From Saprospiraceae bacterium (GTDB lineage Bacteria; Bacteroidota; Bacteroidia; Chitinophagales; Saprospiraceae), in NCBI GenBank assembly GCA_016710235.1, contig JADJLG010000001.1, positions 372,001-436,000 on the forward strand: 64,000 bases of DNA. Reading direction: 5' to 3'. Positions 8,199-18,092 of the stretch are shown piece after piece. The notes under the pieces were generated by a model. The model saw only the letters and a list, made by a program, of their open reading frames with translations. It was not told the DNA's origin and ran no database searches. Position numbers and translations under genes: made by a program. Within the stretch, counting starts at the first letter, position 1, and every line of letters begins with the position of its first letter.

Positions 8199-11100
8199 AT
8201 GCTCAATAAGATAATTCATTTTTCGCTGCAAAACCGTTTGTTCGTCATTGTAGCCACGGTTTTGTTGATCGTTTTTGGGACTTTTGTTGCATCCAGAATG
8301 GAGGTAGATGTCTTTCCCGATCTGACTGCGCCAACAGTAGTTGTGCTCACGGAAGCTCACGGAATGGCTCCTGAAGAGGTTGAAAAATTGGTCACATTCC
8401 CGATTGAAACTGCAGTAAATGGTGCTACTCATGTCCGGCGAGTCCGATCTTCATCCTCAGCCGGTATCTCTATCGTCTGGATTGAATTCGAATGGAACAC
8501 TGACATTTTTAAAGCTAGACAAATTGTCAATGAAAAAATCATCGCAGTCGCTGAACATCTGCCTGTTGGAGTAGGCAATCCGACGATGGCGCCACATGCT
8601 AGCATCATGGGTGAAATCATGCTCATCAGTTTGACAGCAGACTCCACCTCACAAATGGAATTGCGGACTCTTGCCGATTGGTCCCTCCGCCCAAGGCTCT
8701 TGGCCACAGGAGGTGTAGCACAAGTAATCGTCATTGGTGGAGAGTATAAGCAATACCAGATTTTGGCTTCACCACAAAAAATGGATGCATTCAATGTAAG
8801 CTTATCCGATCTGGTGAAAGCTTGTGAAGAAGCCAACGGCAATTCCTCCGGTGGATTCATGAATGAATACGGCAACGAATACATCGTACGTGGCTTGGGT
8901 AGGACAAGTGATCTAACAGAGCTGGCTAAGTCTGTCATCAAAACCACCCCGCAAGGTACAGTGAAAATTGAGGATGTCGCCACTCTCAAAATAGGAGCCG
9001 CACCCAAAATAGGTGATGGTTCCCTTCAGGGTACTCCTGCCGTCATCATGAAGGTAATGAAACAACCCGCGACGAATACCCTTCTGCTCACTGAAACAAT
9101 TGACGCAGCCATCATCGACCTGCAAAAAACAATTCCTGCCGATGTAAAAATCAACACCAGGATCTTCCGCCAGGCGGATTTTATCAATGCATCGATATCC
9201 AACATTCAAAAGACATTATTGGAAGGAAGCCTTTTTGTAGTCATCATCCTCTTCCTATTCCTAATGAACTGGCGGGCTACGGTGATTTCAATATTAGCTA
9301 TCCCTGTTTCGCTCATCGTTGCCATATTAACTTTAAAATGGCTTGGATTCACGATCAACACGATGTCTCTGGGTGGCATGGCCATAGCTATAGGTGCCCT
9401 TGTAGATGATGCTATTATTGATGTTGAAAATGTGTTCAAAAGGTTGAAGCAAAATGCCGGTCTTCCCAAAGCAGAACAAAAAAGTATACTGCAAGTTGTT
9501 TTTGATGCTTCGGTTGAGATTAGAACCAGTATCATCAATGCCACTTTCATCATCATAGTAGCCTTTGTGCCTTTGTTTTTCTTGTCGGGAATGGAAGGCA
9601 AACTGTTGGCGCCACTAGGCATAGCATTCATTGTTTCGCTTTTTGCTTCGTTGGTTGTAAGCATCACTTTGACTCCTGTTTTGGCTTCTTATTTATTGAC
9701 CAATGAAAAAATGTTAGTACAACAACATGGTGAAAGCTGGTTGGTACAGCGTTTGCAAAATGGATATTCAGCTGTTTTGAAAGTAGTAATGCGCACAAGA
9801 ACAGCAATTTTATTGGTGTCGGTCTTAATGCTGGCAATTGCAATATTTACACTCTCGAAACTGGGCCGTAGTTTTCTTCCTGAATTCAACGAAGGTTCCT
9901 TAGTTATCTCGGCCGTCACCCTACCAGGCATTTCATTGGAAGAGAGCAACAAAATCGGATCTCATGTTGAACGGGAACTTTTGAAAATCCCGGAAATCCA
10001 AACGACGACTCGCCGCACCGGACGTGCAGAACTCGACGAACATGCTCAAGGAGTCAACGCTGCAGAAATAGACGCTCCTTTTGTGTTGAAAGACCGCAGT
10101 CGCGCCGAATTCCTAAAAAACGTACGGGAAAATCTCGCCAATGTATCCGGCGTAAACATCACTATAGGGCAACCCATCGGACACCGGATAGACCATATGT
10201 TGTCTGGGACTAGGGCCAATATTGCAATCAAGGTTTTCGGGACGGATTTGGCAAAATTGTTTTCGATATCTAATGATATCAAACGAGAAATTTCAGGTAT
10301 TTCGGGTCTGGTGGATCTAAGTGTAGAACAGCAAATTGAAATTCCGCAGGTTCAAATCAAGGCTCGGCGAGATATGCTGAACCATTACGGTATCCCTGTC
10401 GGTCAGTTCAATGAATTTGTGGACGTCGCATTTGCAGGAGAAAAAGTGTCTGAAGTTTATGAAGGGAATAAAAGCTTTGACCTTGTCCTGCGTTTTGACG
10501 ATTCAAACCGTGGTAACATCGAGAAAATAAGAAATACTCTGATAGATGCCGCCAATGGACAAAAAATCCCACTGAGTTATGTCGCCGATGTGGTGAGTAC
10601 CACAGGACCTAATACGATCAATAGGGAAAATGTGCAACGCAAAACCGTCGTATCGGTAAACGTTGCAGGTCGAGACCAAAAATCTGCTGTGGAAGAAATC
10701 CAAAAAAAGATTGCTTCAAAAATCGATTTGCCGGAAGGCTATCGAATCGAATATGGCGGCCAGTTTGAAGCTGAAGCTGAAGCTTCTAAGACCTTACTTT
10801 TTACGTCCTTGATTTCGTTGTTGGTCATTTTCCTTTTACTTTTTCAGGAATTCAGAGACCTGAAAACTTCCACGATCATCTTGCTGAATTTACCATTGGC
10901 ATTGATCGGTGGCGTACTTAGTATTTGGGCTACTTCAGGAATTCTTAGTATCCCAGCCATTATAGGTTTTATTACTTTATTTGGGATTGCAACCCGAAAT
11001 GGAATATTGCTTGTATCTCGTTACAAAACTTTGCTGGAAGAGAGCAAGCCTCTGTACGAAACGGTCATGGAAGGCTCGGTTGATCGGCTTTCTCCCATTT

Positions 11101-11279
11101 TAATGACTGCGCTCACTGCAGGCTTGGCACTTATTCCACTAGCGATTGCCGGAGATTTACCCGGAAACGAAATCCAAAGTCCTATGGCCAAAGTAATATT
11201 AGGAGGCTTGTTAACTTCTACTATGCTGAATATTTTCATCGTCCCGGTGGTTTATTTTATATCGAATAGAAAGTCATAA
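8199..11279 (+). CDS. Heavy-metal efflux RND transporter permease (CusA/CzcA family)
   Basis: This 1026-residue inner-membrane proton antiporter expels metal cations through a tripartite complex. It has the RND layout: one N-terminal membrane helix (about 12-30), a large periplasmic loop, and six helices (from about 340). A second periplasmic loop (from about 560) and a C-terminal helix cluster (about 860-1020) follow. The fourth-helix motif GALVDDAIIDVENVF (about 399-413) carries the paired Asp residues that mark proton relay in heavy-metal RND pumps. EVDVFPDLTAPTVVV near the N-terminus is also typical of this branch. Length matches the family and no break is seen. The adaptor precedes it; the outer-membrane component that should follow is only a remnant (11338-11804). 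Confidence 0.95.
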   Translation: MLNKIIHFSLQNRLFVIVATVLLIVFGTFVASRMEVDVFPDLTAPTVVVLTEAHGMAPEEVEKLVTFPIETAVNGATHVRRVRSSSSAGISIVWIEFEWNTDIFKARQIVNEKIIAVAEHLPVGVGNPTMAPHASIMGEIMLISLTADSTSQMELRTLADWSLRPRLLATGGVAQVIVIGGEYKQYQILASPQKMDAFNVSLSDLVKACEEANGNSSGGFMNEYGNEYIVRGLGRTSDLTELAKSVIKTTPQGTVKIEDVATLKIGAAPKIGDGSLQGTPAVIMKVMKQPATNTLLLTETIDAAIIDLQKTIPADVKINTRIFRQADFINASISNIQKTLLEGSLFVVIILFLFLMNWRATVISILAIPVSLIVAILTLKWLGFTINTMSLGGMAIAIGALVDDAIIDVENVFKRLKQNAGLPKAEQKSILQVVFDASVEIRTSIINATFIIIVAFVPLFFLSGMEGKLLAPLGIAFIVSLFASLVVSITLTPVLASYLLTNEKMLVQQHGESWLVQRLQNGYSAVLKVVMRTRTAILLVSVLMLAIAIFTLSKLGRSFLPEFNEGSLVISAVTLPGISLEESNKIGSHVERELLKIPEIQTTTRRTGRAELDEHAQGVNAAEIDAPFVLKDRSRAEFLKNVRENLANVSGVNITIGQPIGHRIDHMLSGTRANIAIKVFGTDLAKLFSISNDIKREISGISGLVDLSVEQQIEIPQVQIKARRDMLNHYGIPVGQFNEFVDVAFAGEKVSEVYEGNKSFDLVLRFDDSNRGNIEKIRNTLIDAANGQKIPLSYVADVVSTTGPNTINRENVQRKTVVSVNVAGRDQKSAVEEIQKKIASKIDLPEGYRIEYGGQFEAEAEASKTLLFTSLISLLVIFLLLFQEFRDLKTSTIILLNLPLALIGGVLSIWATSGILSIPAIIGFITLFGIATRNGILLVSRYKTLLEESKPLYETVMEGSVDRLSPILMTALTAGLALIPLAIAGDLPGNEIQSPMAKVILGGLLTSTMLNIFIVPVVYFISNRKS

Positions 11280-11337
11280 AGTAAACTGAATTAAGCTAAT
11301 CTCACTTTCAAGCCAATTTTTCCAGTGTAGATTCTTA

Positions 11338-11804
11338 GTGAAAAATAAATTGCGGAAAAACAATTTGATCTTTCAAAGTCGTGGAGGCTACCAAAATTCG
11401 AGTTAGGCTATAATTATCTGGGTATTTTGGGGCAGAGATTTAACGGCATCCATGCCAGTATGACGTTGCCGATTTGGGAGCAAAAACATCGTATTCAGCA
11501 ACAACAAGGGCAAGTTGTCTTTGCAGAGTTGAACCTGCAAAGCCATACAAACGAACATATTTTAAATATTAAAGAGAAATACCAGCGCCATGAGAAGTTG
11601 GGAAAATTGCTGAATGATTACCGTTTAGCTATTTCTTCAGCTAACAATTCATCTTTACTGAACAAGGCTTTTCAGTTAGGTGAAATCACGATGCTTGAGT
11701 ATTTCTTGGAGAATAGCATATATCAAAATGTTATACAGCATTTTTTGAAAACGGAATATAATTACCAAGTCGAGAAAGCCAAGTTGCTTCAGTACAAATT
11801 TTAA
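11338..11804 (+). pseudogene. TolC-type outer-membrane efflux protein remnant, frameshifted
   Basis: The stretch after the RND pump encodes only the C-terminal part of an outer-membrane channel. Around 11341-11388 one frame reads KNKLRKNNLIFQSRGG; from 11388 another frame reads LPKFELGYNYLGILGQ... and continues to 11804. A one-base deletion near 11386-11388 would restore the phrase SRGG-x-LPKFELGY typical of CusC/TolC relatives. The rest (FNGIHASMTLPIWEQKH, helical coiled coil, FQLGEITMLEYFLEN) fits the second TolC repeat. About two thirds of the expected gene is missing. The longest intact frame (from TTG 11427, 125 codons) lacks a signal peptide and is unlikely to make a working channel. 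Confidence 0.75.
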
Positions 11805-12245
11805 TATTGCCTACAATAAATCTTGGTGAACAATACAAAAAAAGTGCTGACCTTAGCTCTCACATTATGTCTAGCAAATCCTTTCAAACATGTCCAAACC
11901 AGTGCGGTAAGTTGATTGAATTTCTTGACTAATGTATATCTTGAACCGCCTCAAAGTTTAAATTCAATCTATACACTTCAATATAGTCATTAAGGATCAT
12001 CTACATATCAAATAATTATTCGTAAATAAACTTAAAATAAAATGGCTCCAAAGAAAACCAGAAGGTTCTCCAAGAGCCATTTTGAATTGAAAATACAAAA
12101 ATACGAATGATGCGACTTAATTGAGCAAATTTGTAAACAGGATCTTGTCCAAATACAATTTTGCTTTTATTTCGAATAATCTCATAATTTCTCAAGATTC
12201 ATAATTCGGTAGAATTTTACAAGTTAATTTCTTCTTATTTAACAA
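11805..12245. other. Intergenic region, convergent, no gene seen
   Basis: This 441-bp AT-rich stretch separates the efflux remnant on the plus strand from the large minus-strand surface protein gene. I see no coding frame with a plausible start and no tRNA. It contains one strong hairpin (12039-12083), given separately. Some of the DNA may be further decayed sequence of the lost TolC gene region, but no similarity is readable. Confidence 0.6.
12039..12083. terminator. Hairpin terminator between convergent genes
   Basis: AAAATGGCTC (12039-12048) pairs perfectly with GAGCCATTTT (12074-12083), and the loop has a smaller inner stem (AACC/GGTT). T-rich sequence follows on the minus strand. The hairpin lies about 160 bp past the stop of the minus-strand surface protein gene, and also past the plus-strand efflux remnant, so it could end transcription from both sides. 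Confidence 0.6.
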
Positions 12246-15200
12246 TCAATTCTTAGTAACCTTTACGCCACTACAATTTGGTGTTGGACAATTACTACAC
12301 GCCGGAACCGGATTTATTACAAAACTTTGAAAACAATTTGGATTTGCTGCATCTTCTATTACTATCGTATATGTAGTCCCTCCATCTGCTTTGAGTAATG
12401 GATTTCCTACTCCACCATCCCCTACAATTGTGATAGAATTTCCCGAAGGAGTAGTAGGACTGGTATATGTACCGACTCTAACTTTATAACTACCACTACC
12501 ATTTGTAATTATCCCCGTTAGACTTAACCGGTACCAGTCATCTGAAGTGATCGATGCTGTTCCATTATTGTCACATTGTGTTGTCAAACCAGAGTATGAA
12601 GCAGTACAAACCAAAAAACCTGTAAAAGTTGCACTGTCAGTATTATTGGTTGACGTAGTATCAGCAGGATGTGGCTTGAGCGTTGCCAAGTTTGTAATTG
12701 ATCCGGCTGCGTCTACTTTTACTACAATTGTCAACGTCTCTGAAGAATTTGCAGCTATATTAGGTATTGTCCAAATATTGTTACTGTAGGATCCTGCCGT
12801 TGTATTTGAACTTACAAAAGAAGTTTTTAGATCTAATGTTTCTTGAACTTCTAAATTCTGAATTTGTGCAGGTCCATTATTAGTAACGATGATATTATAT
12901 GTTACGTTGTCCCCAACAGGTGCTGAAGCAACATTTACATTTTTATTGATTTCAATGTCGGTCTTCTCAACTAAACCTATATCTACACTATTATTGATTG
13001 TATTGTTGTTGGATAAAACAACCATATCACTCACCTTATTTGAGTTAATATCATTATCAATATTGGTATCGGCACCGGAGTATAGTTGAGTAGTGCCTAG
13101 ATTTGAAGGGAGAACGAGCTTTAAATAATAATTGCCATTTGCAAGATTTGCAAAATTATAATATCCGGGATTTCCTGTCGCATCATCACCACTCACTGTA
13201 AAACTAACATCGTTTCCAAAAGCATCTACTGCCGGTTGATCATCACCATTACCAACAATATTATCTAAAGAATTGTACAACTCTACTTTAATACCATTCA
13301 AGCCTTCAACTGCAGGTTCATCTTGAAGTCCATTTCCATTAGTATCTAACCAAATATAATTACCCAAAATATTCGGCTGGGGCGGTTGAATTTGGATACC
13401 TACTTTCAACGGCTCTGAAGCAAGTAAACTGGTGTTATTGTCCTCTCTGGTAGCTTTAAAACCAAAACTATTATATGCAATCTCGCCAACTCCAACACCC
13501 AGTGGTACCCTCATAGGCCACATCAACACCAGACTATCCCCCGCAGCCAGGACATTGCTTGGATAATCATGCGCATATTCGAATTTTATTGCTTTAACAT
13601 CTGTAATTGGATCCGGCAATGTCATGCTCCAATTTGGTGCATTTGGTCCTCCTGCAACTCCCAGATCAGATCCATTGATATCTTCAACAACACTATAAAA
13701 TACATTGACTCCTGCAGGCGCATTTACAGGTCCTGCAAGGAAAGGTGACCACTGACTTCCCTTTGAGGTCTGGGCAACTAAATTTTTATCGGCCACGTAT
13801 GGCAAAATATCCACCAAAGTAATATTTTTCATACCTACTGATCCTTTATTCGAAATGACCAACCTATAATTTGCCACACCTCCTGTCACAGTGTTTCCAA
13901 GAGTACTATATGTCGTATCCATACTACCTCTTGATTTTTTTTCTGAAGATAGATTAGCAATGGCTACAATCGTTGAACTATAACTATCATAAGCTATTTG
14001 CTCCGTGATATTACCGTCCATATCAAAATCTAAAGTATCTCGTTGATTGAGATTCTGGAGTAATAGGTATACTTGGTTATGATCAGATTGAGATAAAGCA
14101 AAGGCTGTATTGCTGATAGCCGGAAAAGGTGTGCCTGGATTTACTTTTGTTTTGATGGACATCCTGACACCTGTAGTATCAAATGAACTAAAGTCATATC
14201 CGGAAAAATCCCACAATAACAATTGTCTCCCGGTTCCCATATAATTATCAATAATTTGCGCAGGTTGGATTGGACTAGCCAAAGCGGGTAAATCTATGCT
14301 ACCCAATGGGGTATTGAAAATCGGTTGATGTGGTTCCATAAATTTAAAATTGGTCGAATTCATTTGCAAAAAAGTCAAATTTTTTGGCAAAAGATCTGCC
14401 ACTATCATGTCATGGAATGTAGTATTAGCCCGACCTGAGTTTAATAATGAATGGATAATATAATTAAACTCATCTCCGATCTGGCCACCGCCTGGTCCTG
14501 TCTTTGTTACAGTTGTAGGAACTCCAAAAAATAATGAATTTGAAGTAAGATATGCATACAGTTGCCTATTTAAAACATATGGGGCTTCTATACAATTGTA
14601 ATTGATTACCGGCATAAAATTTAGTATGGTGCCCTCGATTGCACCTGAACTTGTTTCAAAAAGCAAATTATTCTGATAAGATTCATTAGAATTCACTTTT
14701 GAGTAATAGTATCTTACTCTGGTAATCTTATCCGCAGGGGATAAAAGTGAGCTGGCAAATATGACCGTATCCAAATTCCCATTATTTGTTGTTAATGTAT
14801 CAAAAATAATCCAAGCAGGATTATTATTAATCTGATAGCTAAATATCAATGTATCGTTATCACTATTTTGCGGAATATCGAGTGCAATACCTTTTAATGT
14901 AATTTCGGGGTAATTCAAATTCAGTTCATAACTTACTTGTTCATTAGATACATTTCTTAAATTCCTAAGTCGTACCGTATACATGGATTCATCACCTATC
15001 ATCAAGGAATCAGTAGCATCAATACTACCACCGATTCTATTCCAAACTGTTTCGATCGAAGGACCTAGGCAATCCGGGGTTACTACAGTATGCGAGTAAG
15101 ATGTGTTCAAAGCGAATGGAACTTCAGAAGTTACATAATTACCTGTTATTCCAATTTTCGATGTAACTGTTTGTCCATTCACAAAACTCGATGAAGGATA

Positions 15201-16016
15201 TTTTACTACCACCTCCACACCAAATATCGTTGCAGAAGGACTTAGGCCTAATTTTAACGGATAAATATTATCAAAATCAGGGTTCAATGAAAAATCAATA
15301 TTTGTCAAATCATAATCCACGATAGTAGTACCCCCAGGTCCGGGATATGTACTGTAGGACAAATTTTCATTTGTTATATTATGGCTAATATCCAGCGATC
15401 TTGCTGACACAAATATTGCCCCAACAGGAATCGTATCATAGATATGAACGTTGTGTGTATGCAATTTTCCATTCATGTAAATGGTGTAGCGAATATTGCC
15501 ATCAATGGCTGTTCCAATGTTGTTTACATTCAAAGTTGCTCCTATAGCAGGTCCCAGACCGGTATGGCTATAAGTGTTACTTGTAGTCATTGGTGCATTT
15601 GCAGAAGTTGCATAAGCAATATTATTTGTCATATAATTGACAGGTGTAAATCCATGTCTGTAATATGCTTGTATAAAAACTTGACCTGTAGTCCCCGCAC
15701 TTAAGCTGGGATTCATCGTCACAGTAATGATTTGTTTACGGAAAGGATCCGGAGTATATGTCCTTACTATTGAAGACACATTAGCCGGCAGAGTAGTCAA
15801 TGGCGAATAATACATGCCATATGCCAAGGTATCCTTGATGATCATATTATTTACAGTACCACCTAAGATACTATAATCTAGTATGTACTGAAAATAATTT
15901 GGCGTATATTCTGATGAGATAGAAGATACATTAGCTGATTTATTGAGGACTATACTTTGAGAAAATAATTTGATACTCCCTGTCAATAAAATAAATATGA
16001 ATATTTTTTTGTTCAT
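12246..16016 (-). CDS. Large secreted surface protein with SdrD_B-like and DUF11 domains
   Basis: This 1256-residue protein has a signal peptide (MNKKIFIFILLTGSIKLFSQ) and a long extracellular region rich in Asn, Thr and Ser. Residues about 30-500 look like repeated beta-sandwich modules. Further modules with phrases such as YRLVISNKGSVGMKNITLVD follow at about 690-870. An SdrD_B-like Cna-B domain (NYIWLDTNGNGLQDE, about 880-1000) precedes a DUF11 domain (NVTYNIIVTNNGPAQIQNL, about 1005-1110). The tail (about 1115-1256) is cysteine-containing (CSNCPTPNCSG). No clear T9SS sorting domain is visible, so the export and anchoring route is uncertain; a type IX substrate with an atypical end is possible. 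A role in adhesion or matrix is inferred from domain type. It is preceded by a strong hairpin (16074-16116). Confidence 0.88.
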   Translation of the reverse strand: MNKKIFIFILLTGSIKLFSQSIVLNKSANVSSISSEYTPNYFQYILDYSILGGTVNNMIIKDTLAYGMYYSPLTTLPANVSSIVRTYTPDPFRKQIITVTMNPSLSAGTTGQVFIQAYYRHGFTPVNYMTNNIAYATSANAPMTTSNTYSHTGLGPAIGATLNVNNIGTAIDGNIRYTIYMNGKLHTHNVHIYDTIPVGAIFVSARSLDISHNITNENLSYSTYPGPGGTTIVDYDLTNIDFSLNPDFDNIYPLKLGLSPSATIFGVEVVVKYPSSSFVNGQTVTSKIGITGNYVTSEVPFALNTSYSHTVVTPDCLGPSIETVWNRIGGSIDATDSLMIGDESMYTVRLRNLRNVSNEQVSYELNLNYPEITLKGIALDIPQNSDNDTLIFSYQINNNPAWIIFDTLTTNNGNLDTVIFASSLLSPADKITRVRYYYSKVNSNESYQNNLLFETSSGAIEGTILNFMPVINYNCIEAPYVLNRQLYAYLTSNSLFFGVPTTVTKTGPGGGQIGDEFNYIIHSLLNSGRANTTFHDMIVADLLPKNLTFLQMNSTNFKFMEPHQPIFNTPLGSIDLPALASPIQPAQIIDNYMGTGRQLLLWDFSGYDFSSFDTTGVRMSIKTKVNPGTPFPAISNTAFALSQSDHNQVYLLLQNLNQRDTLDFDMDGNITEQIAYDSYSSTIVAIANLSSEKKSRGSMDTTYSTLGNTVTGGVANYRLVISNKGSVGMKNITLVDILPYVADKNLVAQTSKGSQWSPFLAGPVNAPAGVNVFYSVVEDINGSDLGVAGGPNAPNWSMTLPDPITDVKAIKFEYAHDYPSNVLAAGDSLVLMWPMRVPLGVGVGEIAYNSFGFKATREDNNTSLLASEPLKVGIQIQPPQPNILGNYIWLDTNGNGLQDEPAVEGLNGIKVELYNSLDNIVGNGDDQPAVDAFGNDVSFTVSGDDATGNPGYYNFANLANGNYYLKLVLPSNLGTTQLYSGADTNIDNDINSNKVSDMVVLSNNNTINNSVDIGLVEKTDIEINKNVNVASAPVGDNVTYNIIVTNNGPAQIQNLEVQETLDLKTSFVSSNTTAGSYSNNIWTIPNIAANSSETLTIVVKVDAAGSITNLATLKPHPADTTSTNNTDSATFTGFLVCTASYSGLTTQCDNNGTASITSDDWYRLSLTGIITNGSGSYKVRVGTYTSPTTPSGNSITIVGDGGVGNPLLKADGGTTYTIVIEDAANPNCFQSFVINPVPACSNCPTPNCSGVKVTKN

Positions 16017-16073
16017 TGAGATAAGCTATGATAATATACTATACAGAAAAATATCTGATCAATATCCTGAAGA

Positions 16074-16116
16074 TTAAAAATCATGAAAATCATAAAGCTA
16101 TTTTCATGATTTTTAA
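16074..16116. repeat. Perfect 17-bp inverted repeat upstream of surface protein gene
   Basis: Positions 16074-16090 pair without mismatch with 16100-16116 around a 9-base loop (cataaagct). The stem is AT-rich with tttaaaaat-type ends, so it resembles a bidirectional terminator. It lies 58 bp upstream of the start codon at 16016 on the minus strand, where it could be a 5' leader hairpin, or the terminator of a transcript coming from the right. Confidence 0.7.
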
Positions 16117-16814
16117 GCATTTTATTTAACTATTTATACTTATATGCAGAATGATAAATAGTCTGAATCAATGAAGTCGAGAAATATTGAAATTATCCTC
16201 AAACAAATATAAACTTCCACATTGAAGAGAATAACTGACTCAAATATCTCGCTTACAAGCACCCTATGGATGCAAATGCACCTCAAAGGCAATATACATA
16301 TTACATACTTTTATAATATGTACTGGATATTGTATGAAATGGGTATATAACTATATAAATGAGGTAAAACGGGGTTAAAAGATGCACAATAGCTAACATT
16401 TCTACCTCACCAACTCTACCATCGGCTATGGGAAACAATTACCAAATTGCTATTCTATATTATCTTCGTTCGGTTCAAACTGCCAAACTCCTGATAGCGA
16501 GAACGGGAACTAACATCAGATTTATTGTAACTGTATTTCCATCTCAAACCTAGCTATCTGCAAATTAGAAGCTTTGCTTTCACAACTCAGTAGAATACAA
16601 TCTGGTCCATGATTAAACAATAAATGCGCTCATAATTCCTTGCTATATCTCGAAATATTATCCCAAAATATCTACTTTAACCAAGTCTTCAAAACTAACT
16701 TCTCACCCTAATATTGTACTAAGGTTATTTATTTCAGAATGATTGCAAAATTTGTCTTTCACAACAAATCTCAAACCAATGTTTTGGATTAATAGAAAAA
16801 TAAAAAAGAGAAAA
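16117..16814. other. Gene-free AT-rich region
   Basis: Roughly 700 bp between the hairpin at 16116 and the end of the MFS gene. I find no frame with protein-like composition, no tRNA and no repeat of note. It should hold the promoter for the surface protein gene, but no convincing TAnnTTTG element stands out. Confidence 0.55.
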
Positions 16815-18047
16815 CTAATTTTTTGCAAAATGATGTATCAACTTATGGGACTTAAATCCAAAGATAAACACGATCCATGCAAAAAAAATGCTCAATCCGG
16901 CTAAAAAAATCGGCAAGCGAATATCAATTGATACTACGACTCCTGCAACAATAGGAGGAATTGAAAATGCAAGTGATTGTACTGACTGTTGTATCCCCAA
17001 AATTTCGCCTTGATTTTCACCGGGACTTAAAACAGAAACTATACTGGTCAGGTTGGGTTGGGTCAATCCTTGAAAAATAGCAACTAAAGGCTGAGTGATC
17101 AACAATATCCAAGCCTGTGATGGAAACAATATCAACCACAGAGAAAAACTTAAGCCAAGTATGGTATATCGCAAGATTGTCTGAGGTGCAAAATACTTTG
17201 TGACAATTCTGGTAATCAGTCCCTGAGTAATCGCTATCCATAATCCGATGTAGCCAAATATATGACCGATCTCCAATTGAGTGAAATCAAATTTTTTGAT
17301 CAAATAAACTTGAAAAAATTGCATAAAAAAACTAAATCCAAACGCCTGCAAGAATAGCGTTAAAAAAACAATCTTCAATTCTTTCATGGCAAATGCCTTC
17401 TTAACATTTCGAATTCCGGAAAGCAGTGATACTTTACCCAATCCCGATGGTTTAAAGGTTTCAGGAAATTGAATATTCACTAAAACTATATTGACAAGTG
17501 TCAAAGCTGCTGTACACCATAGCGGTAATGCCAGATCATACTTACCCAGCAAACCGCCAATAAATGGACCCAAAATAAATCCCAAACCAAATGCCATACC
17601 CACCAAGCCAAAATTTTTGGCCCTGTCTTTAGGATCACTGATATCGGCCAACGATGCCAACACAATTGAAATATTGCCACCCATAAAACCAGGTAGTGCA
17701 CGTGCTATAAAAACCAACCACAACAATCTGTAATGAATGGCAAGTGCAAATAGTACATACCCTATAAATGTCCCTATCAATGAAATCCTCAATATTCTTT
17801 TGCGTCCATATTTATCGGCTAATGATCCTAATATAGGCGCACCAAAAAACTGAAAAATTGCAAATGTAGAAGCAAGTATACCATAAATCAAATTACGTGT
17901 CGCTTCAGATATTTCCGGTGAGATCAGTCCATATTCATTACGGACGATCAATGGAGCAAAAATCGGAATAATGATACCCACTCCGAGCATATCTATAAAC
18001 ACCGTGATAAATACTGAAAGGATTGGATTTCTTTTTACAGTATTCAT
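16815..18047 (-). CDS. MFS efflux transporter (TetA-like, DHA1 type)
   Basis: This 410-residue inner-membrane protein has twelve predicted helices. MFS motif A lies in the first cytoplasmic loop (GSLADKYGRKRIL, about 74-86). A motif-C-like glycine/proline stretch in helix five (GMAFGLGFILGPFIGG, about 149-164) marks drug:proton antiporters. The N-terminus (VFITVFIDMLGVGIIIPI) resembles tetracycline-type exporters, but the substrate cannot be told from sequence. The gene starts 45 bp after the metallo-hydrolase gene and probably shares its transcript with gltX. No resistance role should be assumed; similar transporters are common chromosomal genes in Bacteroidota. Confidence 0.9.
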   Translation of the reverse strand: MNTVKRNPILSVFITVFIDMLGVGIIIPIFAPLIVRNEYGLISPEISEATRNLIYGILASTFAIFQFFGAPILGSLADKYGRKRILRISLIGTFIGYVLFALAIHYRLLWLVFIARALPGFMGGNISIVLASLADISDPKDRAKNFGLVGMAFGLGFILGPFIGGLLGKYDLALPLWCTAALTLVNIVLVNIQFPETFKPSGLGKVSLLSGIRNVKKAFAMKELKIVFLTLFLQAFGFSFFMQFFQVYLIKKFDFTQLEIGHIFGYIGLWIAITQGLITRIVTKYFAPQTILRYTILGLSFSLWLILFPSQAWILLITQPLVAIFQGLTQPNLTSIVSVLSPGENQGEILGIQQSVQSLAFSIPPIVAGVVVSIDIRLPIFLAGLSIFFAWIVFIFGFKSHKLIHHFAKN

Positions 18048-18092
18048 TTTGAATTTATTTTATTTTGTAGAAATGCAATTTTCTGTTATGCA

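Noticed and set aside
8429..9007. 192-codon frame on the minus strand inside the RND pump gene
   Set aside because: It is fully antisense to a well-conserved pump gene and has no family-like content.
12246..12620. T9SS sorting domain at the end of the large surface protein
   Set aside because: The tail is Cys-containing and ends VKVTKN, without the usual YPNP and final-strand pattern.
16815..18047. MFS gene as a tetracycline resistance determinant
   Set aside because: Only general DHA1 features are seen, in a likely housekeeping operon; no mobile-element context.
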